Notes: generated by a model not told the origin, from the letters alone. Numbered from the stretch's first letter, positions 31,463 to 40,796 are shown. The stretch: DNA of 41,033 bases from Candidatus Thiodiazotropha sp. (ex Epidulcina cf. delphinae) (GCA_025656455.1 JAHXHS010000046.1:1-41033); one strand, 5' to 3'. Numbers and translations are program-made.

Positions 31463-31763
31463 CCCGCCCCGGATCTCTGCTGCTGTGCGATAAACCTGTT
31501 TTCTATGCTGCGGCAGGGCAAGGGCCGTGCGTACCCTACAGCCGATTGATGAATAGTACCCGTCCAGAAACAAGACAATTTCTCTCGCAAAGACGCAAAG
31601 ATCGCCAAGGAAAAAATAGATGCGGTAAAAAAACAATACGTTATAACTTTGCGATCTTGGCGTCTTAGCGAGAGTTTTTTTTCAGGACGGGTACTAACTG
31701 CCCTGCCACACCGAGATGACCAAATCCCCGAAATTGATGAGCGAAATCAAGGCCACGGAAAAA
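31463..31763. other. Gap between ndk and the LysR gene
   Basis: The gap is non-coding. About half of it is the palindromic element at 31554-31696. The remainder shows no promoter or terminator that I can support. Confidence 0.4.
31554..31696. repeat. Palindromic MITE-like element P1, copy 1
   Basis: This 143-bp element is bounded by TAGTACCCGTCC and GGACGGGTACTA. The inner arms CTCTCGCAAAGACGCAAAG and its complement make almost the whole element foldable into one hairpin. It is about 95% identical to 35035-35176. It lies downstream of ndk. Confidence 0.8.
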
Positions 31764-32633
31764 TCATTTTTCCGCCAACAATTGCTCACGCATTGCGCGG
31801 GCTGCATTGGAGAGGGTACGTTTGCGATGGGTGACCATGCCCAGTGACCGGCTGAGGCCCAGTTCGGGCACCTTCAAGGGTTTCAGCTGTTTGTCCAGGA
31901 GTATTTCCGGCAGCAGACTCCAACCCAGTCCGATGCTGGCCATCATCTTAAGGGTCTCCAGGTAGTCTGTGGAGAGGGAGCAGTTGACCTGTTGCTGGTA
32001 ACGGCTGACACACTGTTCCAGCAACGCCCGGGTATAGGTGCCTCGGCTGGGCAGGACGGCTGGATGCGTCACAAGCTCAGATAAAGGGACCTGGCGGCGA
32101 TTTGCCAGCGGATGGTCCAACCCGACCACCACTGTCAGAGGATCCACCCAGACCGTATCCGTATGCAGGAGCGCCGCGGGTTCGAGCGGCAGGGTTACCA
32201 CGGCCAGTTCCAACTCGCCATGCTCTACGGATTGGCAGGCCTTTTCCGATTCCATGAAGCGGATGTCAAGCTCGACCTCGGGATAGCGGTCGGTGAAACT
32301 GCGCAGTATCGCCGGCAGGCGGTGAAGGCCGATATGATGGCTGGTGCCCATGGCCAGCCGGCCGGCTATCCTACCCGATAGATTAGAGAGTTCCCGCCGA
32401 ATATCAGTCAATTCGTGAATGATATGCGCTGCCCTGGGCAGCAGCTGGCGCCCTGCCTCGGTCAACAGGACCTGCCGGCCTACCCGGTCGAACAGTCGCA
32501 CCGCCAGTTCGTTTTCCAGTCCGGCGACCCGTTTACTGATGGCGGGCTGGGTCAGGTAGAGCGATTCGGCGGCCTGAGAGAAGGATCCCTCCCTGGCTAC
32601 CTGAACAAAGGCGCGGAGTGCGGCGAGTTCCAT
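31764..32633 (-). CDS. LysR-family transcriptional regulator
   Basis: This 289-aa protein has an N-terminal winged helix-turn-helix (about 1-60: LRAFVQVAREGSFSQAAESL, YLTQPAISKRVAGLENEL) and a LysR substrate-binding domain (about 90-285). It is transcribed away from leuC across a 276-bp region, the usual arrangement for a LysR regulator of the adjacent operon. It probably controls leucine synthesis, with a small metabolite as co-inducer, but this is inferred from position. A short palindromic element has entered the shared promoter region. Confidence 0.9.
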   Translation of the reverse strand: MELAALRAFVQVAREGSFSQAAESLYLTQPAISKRVAGLENELAVRLFDRVGRQVLLTEAGRQLLPRAAHIIHELTDIRRELSNLSGRIAGRLAMGTSHHIGLHRLPAILRSFTDRYPEVELDIRFMESEKACQSVEHGELELAVVTLPLEPAALLHTDTVWVDPLTVVVGLDHPLANRRQVPLSELVTHPAVLPSRGTYTRALLEQCVSRYQQQVNCSLSTDYLETLKMMASIGLGWSLLPEILLDKQLKPLKVPELGLSRSLGMVTHRKRTLSNAARAMREQLLAEK

Positions 32634-32712
32634 ATCTATTCCTGTTGAGAATGCAAAAAATGAAAATTATGAATTTGTATTATGTAACACACTCCCCTAT
32701 GTTTTGACTACC

Positions 32713-32888
32713 TAGTGTCCGTCCAGAAACACACACTTTTTGAAGACACGTCATCCCGGCGTATGCCGGGATCCAGGGAATTCAACGACTTACTGGATTC
32801 CATCCTTTGGTCCGTAAACGGTGCATCCATGCACCACTTCTCCGGCATGCGCCGGAATGACATCGCTGTAGTTTATGGGCAGACACTA
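32713..32888. repeat. Palindromic element with REP-like arms (P2) upstream of leuC
   Basis: The ends are TAGTGTCCGTCCAGAAAC and a matching GACACTA at the right. Inside are GTCATCCCGGCGTATGCCGG and, near the other end, CCGGCATGCGCCGGAATGAC in inverted orientation, the common REP-like palindrome. The left end shares TAGT..CCGTCCAGAAAC with P1. It ends about 20 bp before the leuC start and lies in the leuC leader between leuC and the divergent regulator. An open frame continuous with leuC runs through it by chance. Confidence 0.7.
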
Positions 32889-32909
32889 CCTAGCAAGAGG
32901 ACGAGAGAG

Positions 32910-34328
32910 ATGAGTGCCAAGACGCTTTACGACAAACTCTGGGAATCCCATCTGGTGCGGAGCGATGAAGACGGCACGGCGCTGATCTATATCGATCGCC
33001 ATCTGCTGCATGAGGTTACCTCTCCGCAGGCCTTCGAGGGCTTGCGTCTCGCAGGGCGCAAGCCCTGGCGGGCTGACGCCAACCTGGCGACACCGGATCA
33101 TAATGTCCCGACCACTGACCGCGCCGGTGGTGTGGCCGACATTGCCGATCCCGTCTCACGTACCCAGGTGGAAACCCTGGATGCAAACTGCCGGGAGTTC
33201 GCCATTACGGAATTCGAAATGCTCGATCATCGCCAGGGTATCGTCCACGTAATCGGTCCTGAGCAGGGCGCGACACTGCCGGGCATGACGGTGGTGTGTG
33301 GCGATTCCCATACCTCCACCCACGGTGCCATGGGGGCTTTGGCGTTCGGTATCGGCACATCCGAGGTCGAGCATGTGCTTGCCACCCAGTGCCTGATTCA
33401 GAAGCAATCGAAGGCGATGCTGATCCGAGTCGAGGGCGAGGTGGGAGCCGGCGTGACGGCCAAGGATATTGTATTGGCGGTTATTGGCGAGATCGGCACC
33501 GCGGGCGGCACCGGTTATGCCATCGAATTCGCCGGTTCGGCCATCGAGGCGCTCTCTATCGAGGGTCGGCTCACACTCTGCAACATGACCATCGAAGCGG
33601 GAGCCAGAGCGGGTTTTGTCGCGGTCGATGATAAGACCATCGACTATGTCAAGGGGCGCCCCTATGCCCCTACCGGTGAAAACTGGGAGAGAGCCGTGGC
33701 CTACTGGCGCACCCTGCACAGCGATGAGGGCGCTGAATTCGACAGTGTGTTAACACTGGATGCAGCGGCGATCAAACCCCAGGTGACCTGGGGAACCTCA
33801 CCCGAGATGGTGGCGGGCATTGATCAGCCGGTGCCCGATCCGGCCGATGAAAGCGACAGCGTGAAGGCGAAAGGTATGAGCCGGGCGCTCGATTACATGG
33901 GGCTCGAGGCCGGCACCCCGATCTGCGAAATCGAACTGGACAAGGTATTCATCGGCTCCTGCACCAATTCACGCATCGAGGACCTGCGCGCGGCCGCCCG
34001 GATAGCCGAGGGACGCCGTGTGGCGGAGCGCGTCAAACTCGCCCTGGTGGTTCCGGGATCGGGTTTGGTCAAGGCCCAGGCAGAGGCCGAAGGACTCGAC
34101 CGCATCTTCATCGATGCAGGTTTCGAGTGGCGAGAGCCTGGCTGTTCCATGTGTCTTGCCATGAATGCGGATCGCCTGGAGCCGGGAGAGCGTTGCGCCT
34201 CCACCTCCAACCGTAACTTCGAGGGTAGACAGGGTCAGGGGGGACGCACTCACCTGGTCAGTCCGGCGATGGCCGCTGCAGCCGCCGTGAACGGCCGTTT
34301 CGTGGATATCACCTTGAAAGAGTACTAG
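32910..34328 (+). CDS. leuC: 3-Isopropylmalate dehydratase large subunit
   Basis: With LeuD this 472-aa subunit isomerises 2-isopropylmalate to 3-isopropylmalate in leucine synthesis. Aconitase-type features are clear: DHNVPTTDR, VCGDSHTSTHGAMGALAFGI, and the cysteines that hold the 4Fe-4S cluster, one in IGSCTNSR and two in PGCSMCLAMN. I chose ATG 32910 (MSAKTLYDKLWESH), which has AGAGG upstream and matches homologues. The open frame extends to 32715 only through a palindromic element. leuD follows after 56 nt. Confidence 0.97.
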   Translation: MSAKTLYDKLWESHLVRSDEDGTALIYIDRHLLHEVTSPQAFEGLRLAGRKPWRADANLATPDHNVPTTDRAGGVADIADPVSRTQVETLDANCREFAITEFEMLDHRQGIVHVIGPEQGATLPGMTVVCGDSHTSTHGAMGALAFGIGTSEVEHVLATQCLIQKQSKAMLIRVEGEVGAGVTAKDIVLAVIGEIGTAGGTGYAIEFAGSAIEALSIEGRLTLCNMTIEAGARAGFVAVDDKTIDYVKGRPYAPTGENWERAVAYWRTLHSDEGAEFDSVLTLDAAAIKPQVTWGTSPEMVAGIDQPVPDPADESDSVKAKGMSRALDYMGLEAGTPICEIELDKVFIGSCTNSRIEDLRAAARIAEGRRVAERVKLALVVPGSGLVKAQAEAEGLDRIFIDAGFEWREPGCSMCLAMNADRLEPGERCASTSNRNFEGRQGQGGRTHLVSPAMAAAAAVNGRFVDITLKEY

Positions 34329-34384
34329 AGCCTTCAAACAGGGCTGTTCGAATCCTGTCATCCGGCGACAATGAGGAAACAACA

Positions 34385-35020
34385 ATGGAAAAATTCGAGA
34401 CATTCACCGGCATCGTCTGCCCCTTGGATAGATCCAATGTAGACACCGACGCCATTATTCCGAAGCAGTTTCTCAAATCGATCAAACGCTCCGGCTTTGG
34501 CCCCAATCTGTTCGATGAGTGGCGTTATCTCGATCATGGCGAGCCCGGAATGGACAACAGTAAACGGGCTGTGAACCCGGACTTTGTACTCAATGACCCG
34601 CGCTATCAAGGGGCGCAGATACTTTTGGCGCGGAAGAACTTTGGTTGCGGCTCATCTCGTGAGCACGCACCCTGGGCGCTGGCCGACTATGGTTTCCGCG
34701 TTATTCTGGCGCCGAGTTTTGCCGATATATTTTTTAGTAACTGCTTTAAGAATGGTCTTCTCCCCATTGTTTTGGAAGAAGATATAGTTGACAAGCTGTT
34801 TCGGCTGGCGAGTGAGGACCCGGCATTGAGGATTGGCGTGGATCTACAGGCGCAGCAGCTATTCCCGGGTGGTGAGGCGATGCCGTTCGAGGTCGATCCC
34901 TTCCGCAAGCACTGTCTGTTGCAGGGTCTGGACGATATAGGCCTGACACTGCAGCAGGTGGATGCTATCAGGACATATGAAGCGCGGCGTAAAAGTGAAG
35001 CACCCTGGTTATTTTCCTGA
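34385..35020 (+). CDS. leuD: 3-Isopropylmalate dehydratase small subunit
   Basis: This 211-aa partner of LeuC provides the swivelling aconitase domain. MEKFETFTGIVCPLDRSNVD, then TDAIIPKQFLKSI and LLARKNFGCGSSREHAPWAL are family signatures, the last holding the substrate-binding GSSREH loop. GAGGAAAC precedes the ATG. The length is normal. A 142-bp palindromic element separates it from leuB. Confidence 0.97.
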   Translation: MEKFETFTGIVCPLDRSNVDTDAIIPKQFLKSIKRSGFGPNLFDEWRYLDHGEPGMDNSKRAVNPDFVLNDPRYQGAQILLARKNFGCGSSREHAPWALADYGFRVILAPSFADIFFSNCFKNGLLPIVLEEDIVDKLFRLASEDPALRIGVDLQAQQLFPGGEAMPFEVDPFRKHCLLQGLDDIGLTLQQVDAIRTYEARRKSEAPWLFS

Positions 35021-35034
35021 TCCTGGTCTGTAGC

Positions 35035-35176
35035 TAGCGCCCGCCCAGAAACAAGACAATTTCTCTCGCAAAGACGCAAAGATCGCCAAGGAAAAAATAG
35101 ATGTGGTAAAAAACAATACGTTATAACTTTGCGATCTTGGCGTCTTTGCGAGAGTTTTCTTTCCGGACGGGTACTA
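35035..35176. repeat. Palindromic MITE-like element P1, copy 2 (leuD-leuB gap)
   Basis: This is the second copy of the element at 31554-31696. The right end GGACGGGTACTA is intact; the left end is mutated (TAGCGCCCGCCC). The interior arms are conserved, with a few substitutions. It interrupts the leuD-leuB gap of an operon; the hairpin could affect mRNA stability or coupling between the two genes. Confidence 0.8.
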
Positions 35177-35237
35177 GCTAGAGGGGCCGGTGCGGTAAAC
35201 ATTTTATTTTTCTATGGACAACGCCGGGTGATAAATA

Positions 35238-36314
35238 ATGAGTAAAAACATTCTGATACTGCCGGGTGACGGCATAGGTCCTGAAATCGTCGCCGAGGCA
35301 GTCAAGTTGCTGGCGACCCTGCGCGACGGTTTCGGCTTGGATATCGAGCTCGATGAGGCGCTGGTGGGTGGCGGCGCGATCGATGCTACTGGGGGACCGC
35401 TGCCTGACGCTACGCTGGAATTGGCCAAAGAGTCAGACGCGATCCTGTTGGGTGCCGTAGGAGGCCCCAAGTGGGAGGGGCTGGATATCTCAATACGCCC
35501 GGAGAAAGGGCTGTTGGGGCTGCGCGCCGCGCTGAACCTGTTCGCCAATCTCCGGCCTGCCATGCTCTATCCGCAATTGGCGGAGGCATCCAGCCTGAAG
35601 TCAGATATCGTCGCCGGTCTCGATATCATGATCGTGCGTGAGTTGACGGGAGGTATCTATTTTGGACAGCCACGAGGCATCCGCGAGTTGGATAGCGGCG
35701 AGCGGCAGGGTTTCAACACCCTGGTCTATAGCGAGTCCGAGATTGAACGTATCGCCCGGGTGGCATTCGACATCGCCAACAAGCGCGGTAAGCGGGTCTG
35801 TTCCGTGGATAAGGCCAATGTACTGGAGTGCACTGAACTCTGGCGTGAAGTGATGACCCGCGTCGGCGCGGAGTATCCCGAGGTGGCATTGAGTCACATG
35901 TACGTGGATAACGCGGCCATGCAGTTGGTGAAATGGCCTAAACAGTTTGATGTAATGGTGACGACCAATATGTTTGGCGATATCCTGTCGGATTGCGCGG
36001 CCATGCTGACAGGTTCGATCGGCATGCTGCCATCGGCATCCCTGGATGAACAGGGCAAGGGCATGTACGAACCGATTCACGGTTCAGCGCCGGACATTGC
36101 CGGGAAGGGTGAGGCGAATCCGCTGGCGACGATGCTATCCGTGGCGATGATGTTGCGTTACAGTCTGGACGAGCCGGCGATGGCGGATCGTGTCGAGCGT
36201 GCAGTAGACAAGGTGTTGAATGATGGCCTGCGCACACCGGATATCGTCTCCGAAGGCATGACGGAGGTGGGCTGTGAAGCGATGGGCGATGCGGTTGTCG
36301 CAGCGCTGGGTTAA
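35238..36314 (+). CDS. leuB: 3-Isopropylmalate dehydrogenase
   Basis: This 358-aa enzyme oxidises and decarboxylates 3-isopropylmalate with NAD+. Signatures are ILPGDGIGPEIVAEAVKLL at the N-terminus, RELTGGIYFGQPRG for substrate binding, then NMFGDILSDCAAMLTGSIG and the NAD-site GSAPDIAGKGEANPLA. The length equals that of typical LeuB. It is the last leu gene of the cluster. An A/T-rich inverted repeat separates it from asd. Confidence 0.97.
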   Translation: MSKNILILPGDGIGPEIVAEAVKLLATLRDGFGLDIELDEALVGGGAIDATGGPLPDATLELAKESDAILLGAVGGPKWEGLDISIRPEKGLLGLRAALNLFANLRPAMLYPQLAEASSLKSDIVAGLDIMIVRELTGGIYFGQPRGIRELDSGERQGFNTLVYSESEIERIARVAFDIANKRGKRVCSVDKANVLECTELWREVMTRVGAEYPEVALSHMYVDNAAMQLVKWPKQFDVMVTTNMFGDILSDCAAMLTGSIGMLPSASLDEQGKGMYEPIHGSAPDIAGKGEANPLATMLSVAMMLRYSLDEPAMADRVERAVDKVLNDGLRTPDIVSEGMTEVGCEAMGDAVVAALG

Positions 36315-36511
36315 TTGAATTTTGAATGTTGAATTTTGAATTGTGGCGCTCGCTTTGCTCGCAACTTCCTTTGTTATTGACTTAGCAGCTCATATAGTGA
36401 CCTAACCAAATGGAGAGGGCGCAAGAGGTGGATCTACCCGATTACTCTTAAAAAACGTGCGCGCAGCGCACACATTCAATTCAAAATTCAACATTCAAAA
36501 TTCAAAATTAC
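36315..36511. repeat. Inverted-repeat element between leuB and asd
   Basis: The left arm, TTTTGAATGTTGAATTTTGA and neighbours (36316-36343), is the complement of the right arm (CAATTCAAAATTCAACATTC and following, to about 36510), with at least 25 bp paired. The arms are T/A repeats of the TTGAATTTTGAA type that may have grown by slippage. Sub-arms containing CGCTCGC and GCGCGCAGCGC follow. The 197-bp unit is non-coding and looks like a MITE or a repeat hot spot. Confidence 0.6.
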
Positions 36512-36526
36512 TAAGTGGGTTTAACG

Positions 36527-37654
36527 ATGAAACGAGTCGGTTTTGTAGGTTGGCGTGGCATGGTGGGTTCCGTACTCATGGGGCGCATGCTGGAAGAGAA
36601 TGATTTTGCCGGGATCGAGGAGCCTGTCTTCTTCACTACCTCGCAACTGGGGCAGAAAGGTCCGGAGATCGGCAAAGCGATTCCACCGTTGAAAGATGCC
36701 ACCGATATCGACGCGTTGATGGCCATGGACGCCATTGTCACCTGTCAGGGCGGCGGTTACACCAACCAGGTCTACGGGCAATTGCGCGCTGCCGGTTGGC
36801 AGGGTTACTGGATCGACGCGGCCTCCAGCCTGCGCATGAAGGATCATACCCTCATCATCCTCGATCCGGTCAATGATGCCGTCATCCGTGACGGCCTGGC
36901 CAAGGGTAAGCGGGATTTTATCGGTGGCAACTGCACCGTCAGTCTGATGTTGATGGCCCTTGGCGGGCTGTTCCGCGAAGACCTGGTGGAGTGGGCGACC
37001 TCGATGACCTATCAAGCCGCCTCCGGTGCCGGTGCGCGCAATATGCGTGAGTTGATCAGCCAGATGGGCGCCCTCGAGGAGGCGGTAGCGGGCAAACTGG
37101 CCAACCCCGCCTCCGCCATCCTGGAGATCGACCGGATTGTGGCGGAGACCATGCGCAGCGATAGTTTTCCGACGGACAATTTCGGCGCGGCATTGGCCGG
37201 CAGCCTGATCCCCTGGATCGATGTGCCTTTGGAGAACGGTCAAAGCAAGGAGGAGTGGAAGGGTTTTGTCGAGACCAACAAGATCCTCGGGCGCAGCGAC
37301 GACCCGGTGCCGATCGACGGCACCTGCGTGCGCATCGGGTCGATGCGCTGCCACAGTCAGGCATTGACCATAAAGTTGCGCCAGGATGTGCCGATAGACG
37401 AAGTGGAGTCGATACTGGATAGCGCCAATGATTGGGTTAGGGTGATTCCGAATGAACGGGAGATCACGGTACGGGAGTTGTCTCCGGCTCAGGTGACCGG
37501 TGAGCTGACAGTCCCGGTGGGACGTCTGCGGAAGATGAACCTGGGCAATGAATATCTCAATGCCTTCACGGTTGGCGACCAGCTGTTATGGGGGGCCGCG
37601 GAACCGCTGAGGAGGATGTTGAGAATTCTGCTGAAGGAATATACGGCCGACTGA
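36527..37654 (+). CDS. asd: Aspartate-semialdehyde dehydrogenase
   Basis: This 375-aa enzyme reduces aspartyl phosphate to aspartate semialdehyde with NADPH, feeding lysine/diaminopimelate, threonine and methionine synthesis. MKRVGFVGWRGMVGSVLMGR is the NADP-binding start typical of the gammaproteobacterial Asd, and GGNCTVSLML holds the nucleophile C136. RIGSMRCHSQALTIKL is the later substrate-binding segment. I chose ATG 36527; four extra codons upstream (from 36515) are not supported. The leuB-asd-fimV order is usual for many gammaproteobacteria. Confidence 0.97.
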   Translation: MKRVGFVGWRGMVGSVLMGRMLEENDFAGIEEPVFFTTSQLGQKGPEIGKAIPPLKDATDIDALMAMDAIVTCQGGGYTNQVYGQLRAAGWQGYWIDAASSLRMKDHTLIILDPVNDAVIRDGLAKGKRDFIGGNCTVSLMLMALGGLFREDLVEWATSMTYQAASGAGARNMRELISQMGALEEAVAGKLANPASAILEIDRIVAETMRSDSFPTDNFGAALAGSLIPWIDVPLENGQSKEEWKGFVETNKILGRSDDPVPIDGTCVRIGSMRCHSQALTIKLRQDVPIDEVESILDSANDWVRVIPNEREITVRELSPAQVTGELTVPVGRLRKMNLGNEYLNAFTVGDQLLWGAAEPLRRMLRILLKEYTAD

Positions 37655-38031
37655 CGGCTGTCGGTGAAGCGATTTCAAAACCCCGTCTCGGGCCTGTTAA
37701 CACTAATTTGATAGCCATTGCCAAGGCCCTAAGTCGCTCGGCTGATGGCGGGGTTTTCTGTTTTTCGGTGGTGGGGAGGCCGGATGGCGAGGCGAAAAAA
37801 TTCGACCGATTTCTCACTTTGGGGGGTCGCTGACAGGCTGCGCTGCGGTATTGCAGAAAATAGTGTGAAGATCACTGAAGTTTTGGTAAAAAGATCATTC
37901 ATCAGCTATAGTTAGCGACTAATTGTTAAGTTTATTCTAATAAACCTATCGGAGCTGTTCAGCGGGCCATCCGGTCCACTGCACCGGAACGAATTCGACC
38001 GGTGGGTTGTGTTTTCTGGCAAGGAGGAAGC
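37655..38031. other. asd-fimV intergenic region
   Basis: The region is non-coding. AAAACCCCG (about 37678) and CGGGGTTTT (about 37749) are inverted but about 60 bp apart, so they form a weak terminator candidate at best. A small palindrome GTTTAT-TCTA-ATAAAC lies near 37930. The fimV promoter and an excellent ribosome binding site (AAGGAGGAAG) lie in the last 150 bp. Confidence 0.45.
37883..37912 (+). promoter_or_regulatory. Possible fimV promoter
   Basis: TTGGTA (37883-37888) and TATAGT (37907-37912) are separated by 18 nt, a reasonable sigma-70 match, leaving a leader of about 110 nt before fimV. Predicted by eye only. Confidence 0.4.
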
Positions 38032-40683
38032 ATGATTCGTAAGCTGTCTCTGGCAGTGGCTGTTGCAACAGCCCTATCACCCATGGGCGTATTGGCTCTT
38101 GGACTGGGTGAGATTCATCCTCAATCGGCGCTCAACCAGGTTTTCAAGGCCGATATCGATCTGCTTTCCGTAACTCAGGAGGAGTTGCCGGATGTTCGTG
38201 TCTCGCTGGCTTCGATAGAGGCCTTCAATAAAGCAGGCATGGACAGGCCCTTCCTTCTAACCGGCTTGAAGTTTACACCCGTGATGACACCCACCGGGAA
38301 GCCGGTGATCGCTATTTCCAGTTTCGATGCCATACGTGAACCGTTTCTGAATTTCTTGATCGAGGTCAATTGGCCCAAGGGCAGGCTGATGCGTGAATAC
38401 ACGGTCTTGCTTGATCCACCAGTGACCCTGCAGAGGACGCCACAGGCGGTTACCTCGCCGGTCGCCAGGAGCGCGCCTTCGCGCCGCACCACCATGGCGC
38501 CAGTAGAAGCGCCGATGGCGTCCATGAGTAGTGGCGACAGGGAGTATGGGCCGGTCCAGCCCAATGACAATCTGTGGAGTATCGCTAAACGGATGCGCCG
38601 CCAGGATGAGTCTGTCGAACAGGTGATGATGGCTTTGCAGCGTAACAATCCGGACGCCTTCATCAACTATAACGTCAATAATCTCAAGGTGGGTAAGATT
38701 CTGCGCCTGCCCGAGGACGTGGATGTCACTTCGCTCTCCAAGCGTGCGGCCCGGGATGAGTTCCTCGCCCAGACCCGGGAGTGGCGCGCCGGTCGTACGA
38801 CTACCGCCGCCCCCAGGGCCGGGGTGGGTAAGAGACCTCGGCCAGTGCCGAGAGACGAGGACCAATTGAAGTTGATCTCTGCCAAGCCGGGGGCGGGCGA
38901 GGCCGTGGATCGAGAGGGCAAGGCTGAGGCAGGCGGCGAAATAGACCGCCTGCAACAGGAGATGCTGCTGGTCCGTGAATCGAGTGAAGGGGTGCAGCAG
39001 GAGAATGAGGCACTGCGGACACGGGTGCAGGAGCTGGAGAGCCGGATCCAGGATATTCAGCGGCTGCTTACGCTGAAAAGCGATCAGTTGGCGGAGATAC
39101 AGACCGCCCAGGAGATCGCCTCGGAGAAGATGGAAGAGATGGCGCCTGCTGAACCCGAGCCGATGGAAGCGGAACCTGTTGCCGAACCTGAAGTCATGGC
39201 GGAAGCCGACAAGCCCATCGTGCCGGTTCCGCAAGGCACGGTGATCGAAGAGGTCGATATCGAGGCGCAAATCGAGGCCGCCGCCCAGCAACAGGCCGCT
39301 CCAGCCATGGAGCCGCCCGCACCGGCCGTGGAACCGGCGCCTTCCCCGGAGGCCAAGCCTCCGGCAACAGCGGCGCAACCGGCCGAACCGCCAGTCGTGA
39401 AGCCGCCTGAGAAGACGGTGAGCTACTTCGAAGGTCTGAGAGAGAATACCACGGTGTTGGGTATAGTCGGCGGTGTTGCTGCGCTGCTGATCGGGCTGCT
39501 ATGGATGATTACGCGCCGCCGCAAGGAGGCTGAGGCGGAGTTTGCCGAGAGTATTCTGGTATCGCCGGATAGCGATGTCGTGGCCAGCCCCAAGGACGAC
39601 ACCAGCTCCCTCACGGCAGCGACGGATGAGACATCGTTCATGAGCGATTTCTCACCCAGTGATATCGATGCGTTGCAAGATGAAACGGGCGAGGTCGATC
39701 CCCTGTCCGAGGCCGATGTCTATATCGCCTATGGCCGTTATCAGCAGGCGGAAGAGCTGATCAAGCAGGCCATCGAGAAGTTCCCTGAACGGGAGGAACT
39801 CAAGCACAAACTGGCGGAGATCTACTTTTCCGCAAAGAAGACCCAGGAGTTTTCATCGATTGCCAAAAACTTGCATGATGCAGGTCTCGAAGAGAATCAG
39901 CCTGACGCCTGGGCGAAGATCGCTGCCATGGGGCAGGAGTTGGATCCCGGGAATGCCCTGTTCGCGGGAGCTGCCGGCCTGGCTGCCGGCGCCGCCCTGG
40001 GCGGTGGCGATGACCTGGGTGGATTGGATCTGGATCTTGGTTCCGGCGCAGAGAAGGGGATTGATGAGAAGCCCGAGGATTTGCAGGGACCCGCCGGTAA
40101 TGATCTGGACGCCATGGATCTAAGCGGTTTGGACAGTCTCGATGAGATGGAGTCGGAAAGCCTGGAAGCCGATCTCTCACTCGATTCCGAATTTCTCAAC
40201 AAAATGGAGTCCGCCGGGCAATCCGTCGATGACTCGGATGCCTTGGATATCGATCTGAGTGATTTGGATATGGACTCAGAGAAGGCCGGTGCAGAGAGCG
40301 AGGAGCCTCTTCCTTTCGATTTGGCTGATATCGAAGAGGATGCGACCTCAAGCGAATCGGTAGCGGACGCCATCGAACTTGAGGATTCCGAGTCCCTGGA
40401 TAACCTTGACCTGGAGAGCATTGAGAAGGAGTTGGAAGGCCTCTCCTCCGATCTGGATAACGAGGAGGAGGAAGTCGATGAATTGAGCCTGCTGCACAGA
40501 CATAGCGAAAAACTGGATCTGGAATCCACTGATGAGATAACCACCAAGCTGGATCTTGCCCGCGCCTATATCGACATGGGCGACAACGAGGGCGCCAAGG
40601 GCATCCTCGAGGAGGTGGTCAGCGAAGGCAGTGATGAGCAGCAGAAAGAGGCCGAGGGATTGCTGACCGATCTCGGTTCCTGA
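38032..40683 (+). CDS. fimV: FimV/HubP-type polar assembly protein
   Basis: This 883-aa inner-membrane protein has a signal sequence (MIRKLSLAVAVATALSPMGV, then LAL) and a FimV N-terminal domain (GLGEIHPQSALNQVFKADID). A LysM peptidoglycan-binding region follows from about residue 172 (YGPVQPNDNLWSIAKRM), then a coiled coil, a Pro/Ala/Glu-rich stretch and one membrane helix (about 475-495). The cytoplasmic part is very acidic, with a TPR-like segment (YIAYGRYQQAEELIKQAIEK), and ends in the conserved FimV C-terminal domain (TKLDLARAYIDMGDNEGAK, GILEEVV). FimV/HubP organises the cell pole for type IV pili, flagella and chemotaxis. I chose ATG 38032 for its AAGGAGGAAG site and signal peptide. 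truA often follows fimV but is not seen here. Confidence 0.95.
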   Translation: MIRKLSLAVAVATALSPMGVLALGLGEIHPQSALNQVFKADIDLLSVTQEELPDVRVSLASIEAFNKAGMDRPFLLTGLKFTPVMTPTGKPVIAISSFDAIREPFLNFLIEVNWPKGRLMREYTVLLDPPVTLQRTPQAVTSPVARSAPSRRTTMAPVEAPMASMSSGDREYGPVQPNDNLWSIAKRMRRQDESVEQVMMALQRNNPDAFINYNVNNLKVGKILRLPEDVDVTSLSKRAARDEFLAQTREWRAGRTTTAAPRAGVGKRPRPVPRDEDQLKLISAKPGAGEAVDREGKAEAGGEIDRLQQEMLLVRESSEGVQQENEALRTRVQELESRIQDIQRLLTLKSDQLAEIQTAQEIASEKMEEMAPAEPEPMEAEPVAEPEVMAEADKPIVPVPQGTVIEEVDIEAQIEAAAQQQAAPAMEPPAPAVEPAPSPEAKPPATAAQPAEPPVVKPPEKTVSYFEGLRENTTVLGIVGGVAALLIGLLWMITRRRKEAEAEFAESILVSPDSDVVASPKDDTSSLTAATDETSFMSDFSPSDIDALQDETGEVDPLSEADVYIAYGRYQQAEELIKQAIEKFPEREELKHKLAEIYFSAKKTQEFSSIAKNLHDAGLEENQPDAWAKIAAMGQELDPGNALFAGAAGLAAGAALGGGDDLGGLDLDLGSGAEKGIDEKPEDLQGPAGNDLDAMDLSGLDSLDEMESESLEADLSLDSEFLNKMESAGQSVDDSDALDIDLSDLDMDSEKAGAESEEPLPFDLADIEEDATSSESVADAIELEDSESLDNLDLESIEKELEGLSSDLDNEEEEVDELSLLHRHSEKLDLESTDEITTKLDLARAYIDMGDNEGAKGILEEVVSEGSDEQQKEAEGLLTDLGS

Positions 40684-40704
40684 CTGGATAGATAACGCAT
40701 CCCA

Positions 40705-40733
40705 GGGGGCGCACCGGGTGCGCCCCTTTTTTT
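40705..40733 (+). terminator. Intrinsic terminator of fimV
   Basis: GGGGCGCACC and GGTGCGCCCC form a strong 9-10 bp G/C stem directly followed by TTTTTTT, 22 nt after the fimV stop. This is a textbook rho-independent terminator. Confidence 0.93.
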
Positions 40734-40796
40734 GGCTCTTCTTCTATTGAAGCGGGTAAAGAAGTCAAGCGCACCAAGCAACATCAAGCGAAATTT

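Noticed and set aside
32715..32909. N-terminal extension of leuC by 65 codons
   Set aside because: It would translate the palindromic element P2; homologues start at MSAKTLYDKLW and a ribosome site precedes 32910.
36521..37354. 277-codon minus-strand frame opposite asd
   Set aside because: Antisense shadow of a conserved enzyme gene; no domain recognised.
38257..39378. 373-codon minus-strand frame within fimV
   Set aside because: His/Arg/Leu-rich antisense shadow of an established gene.
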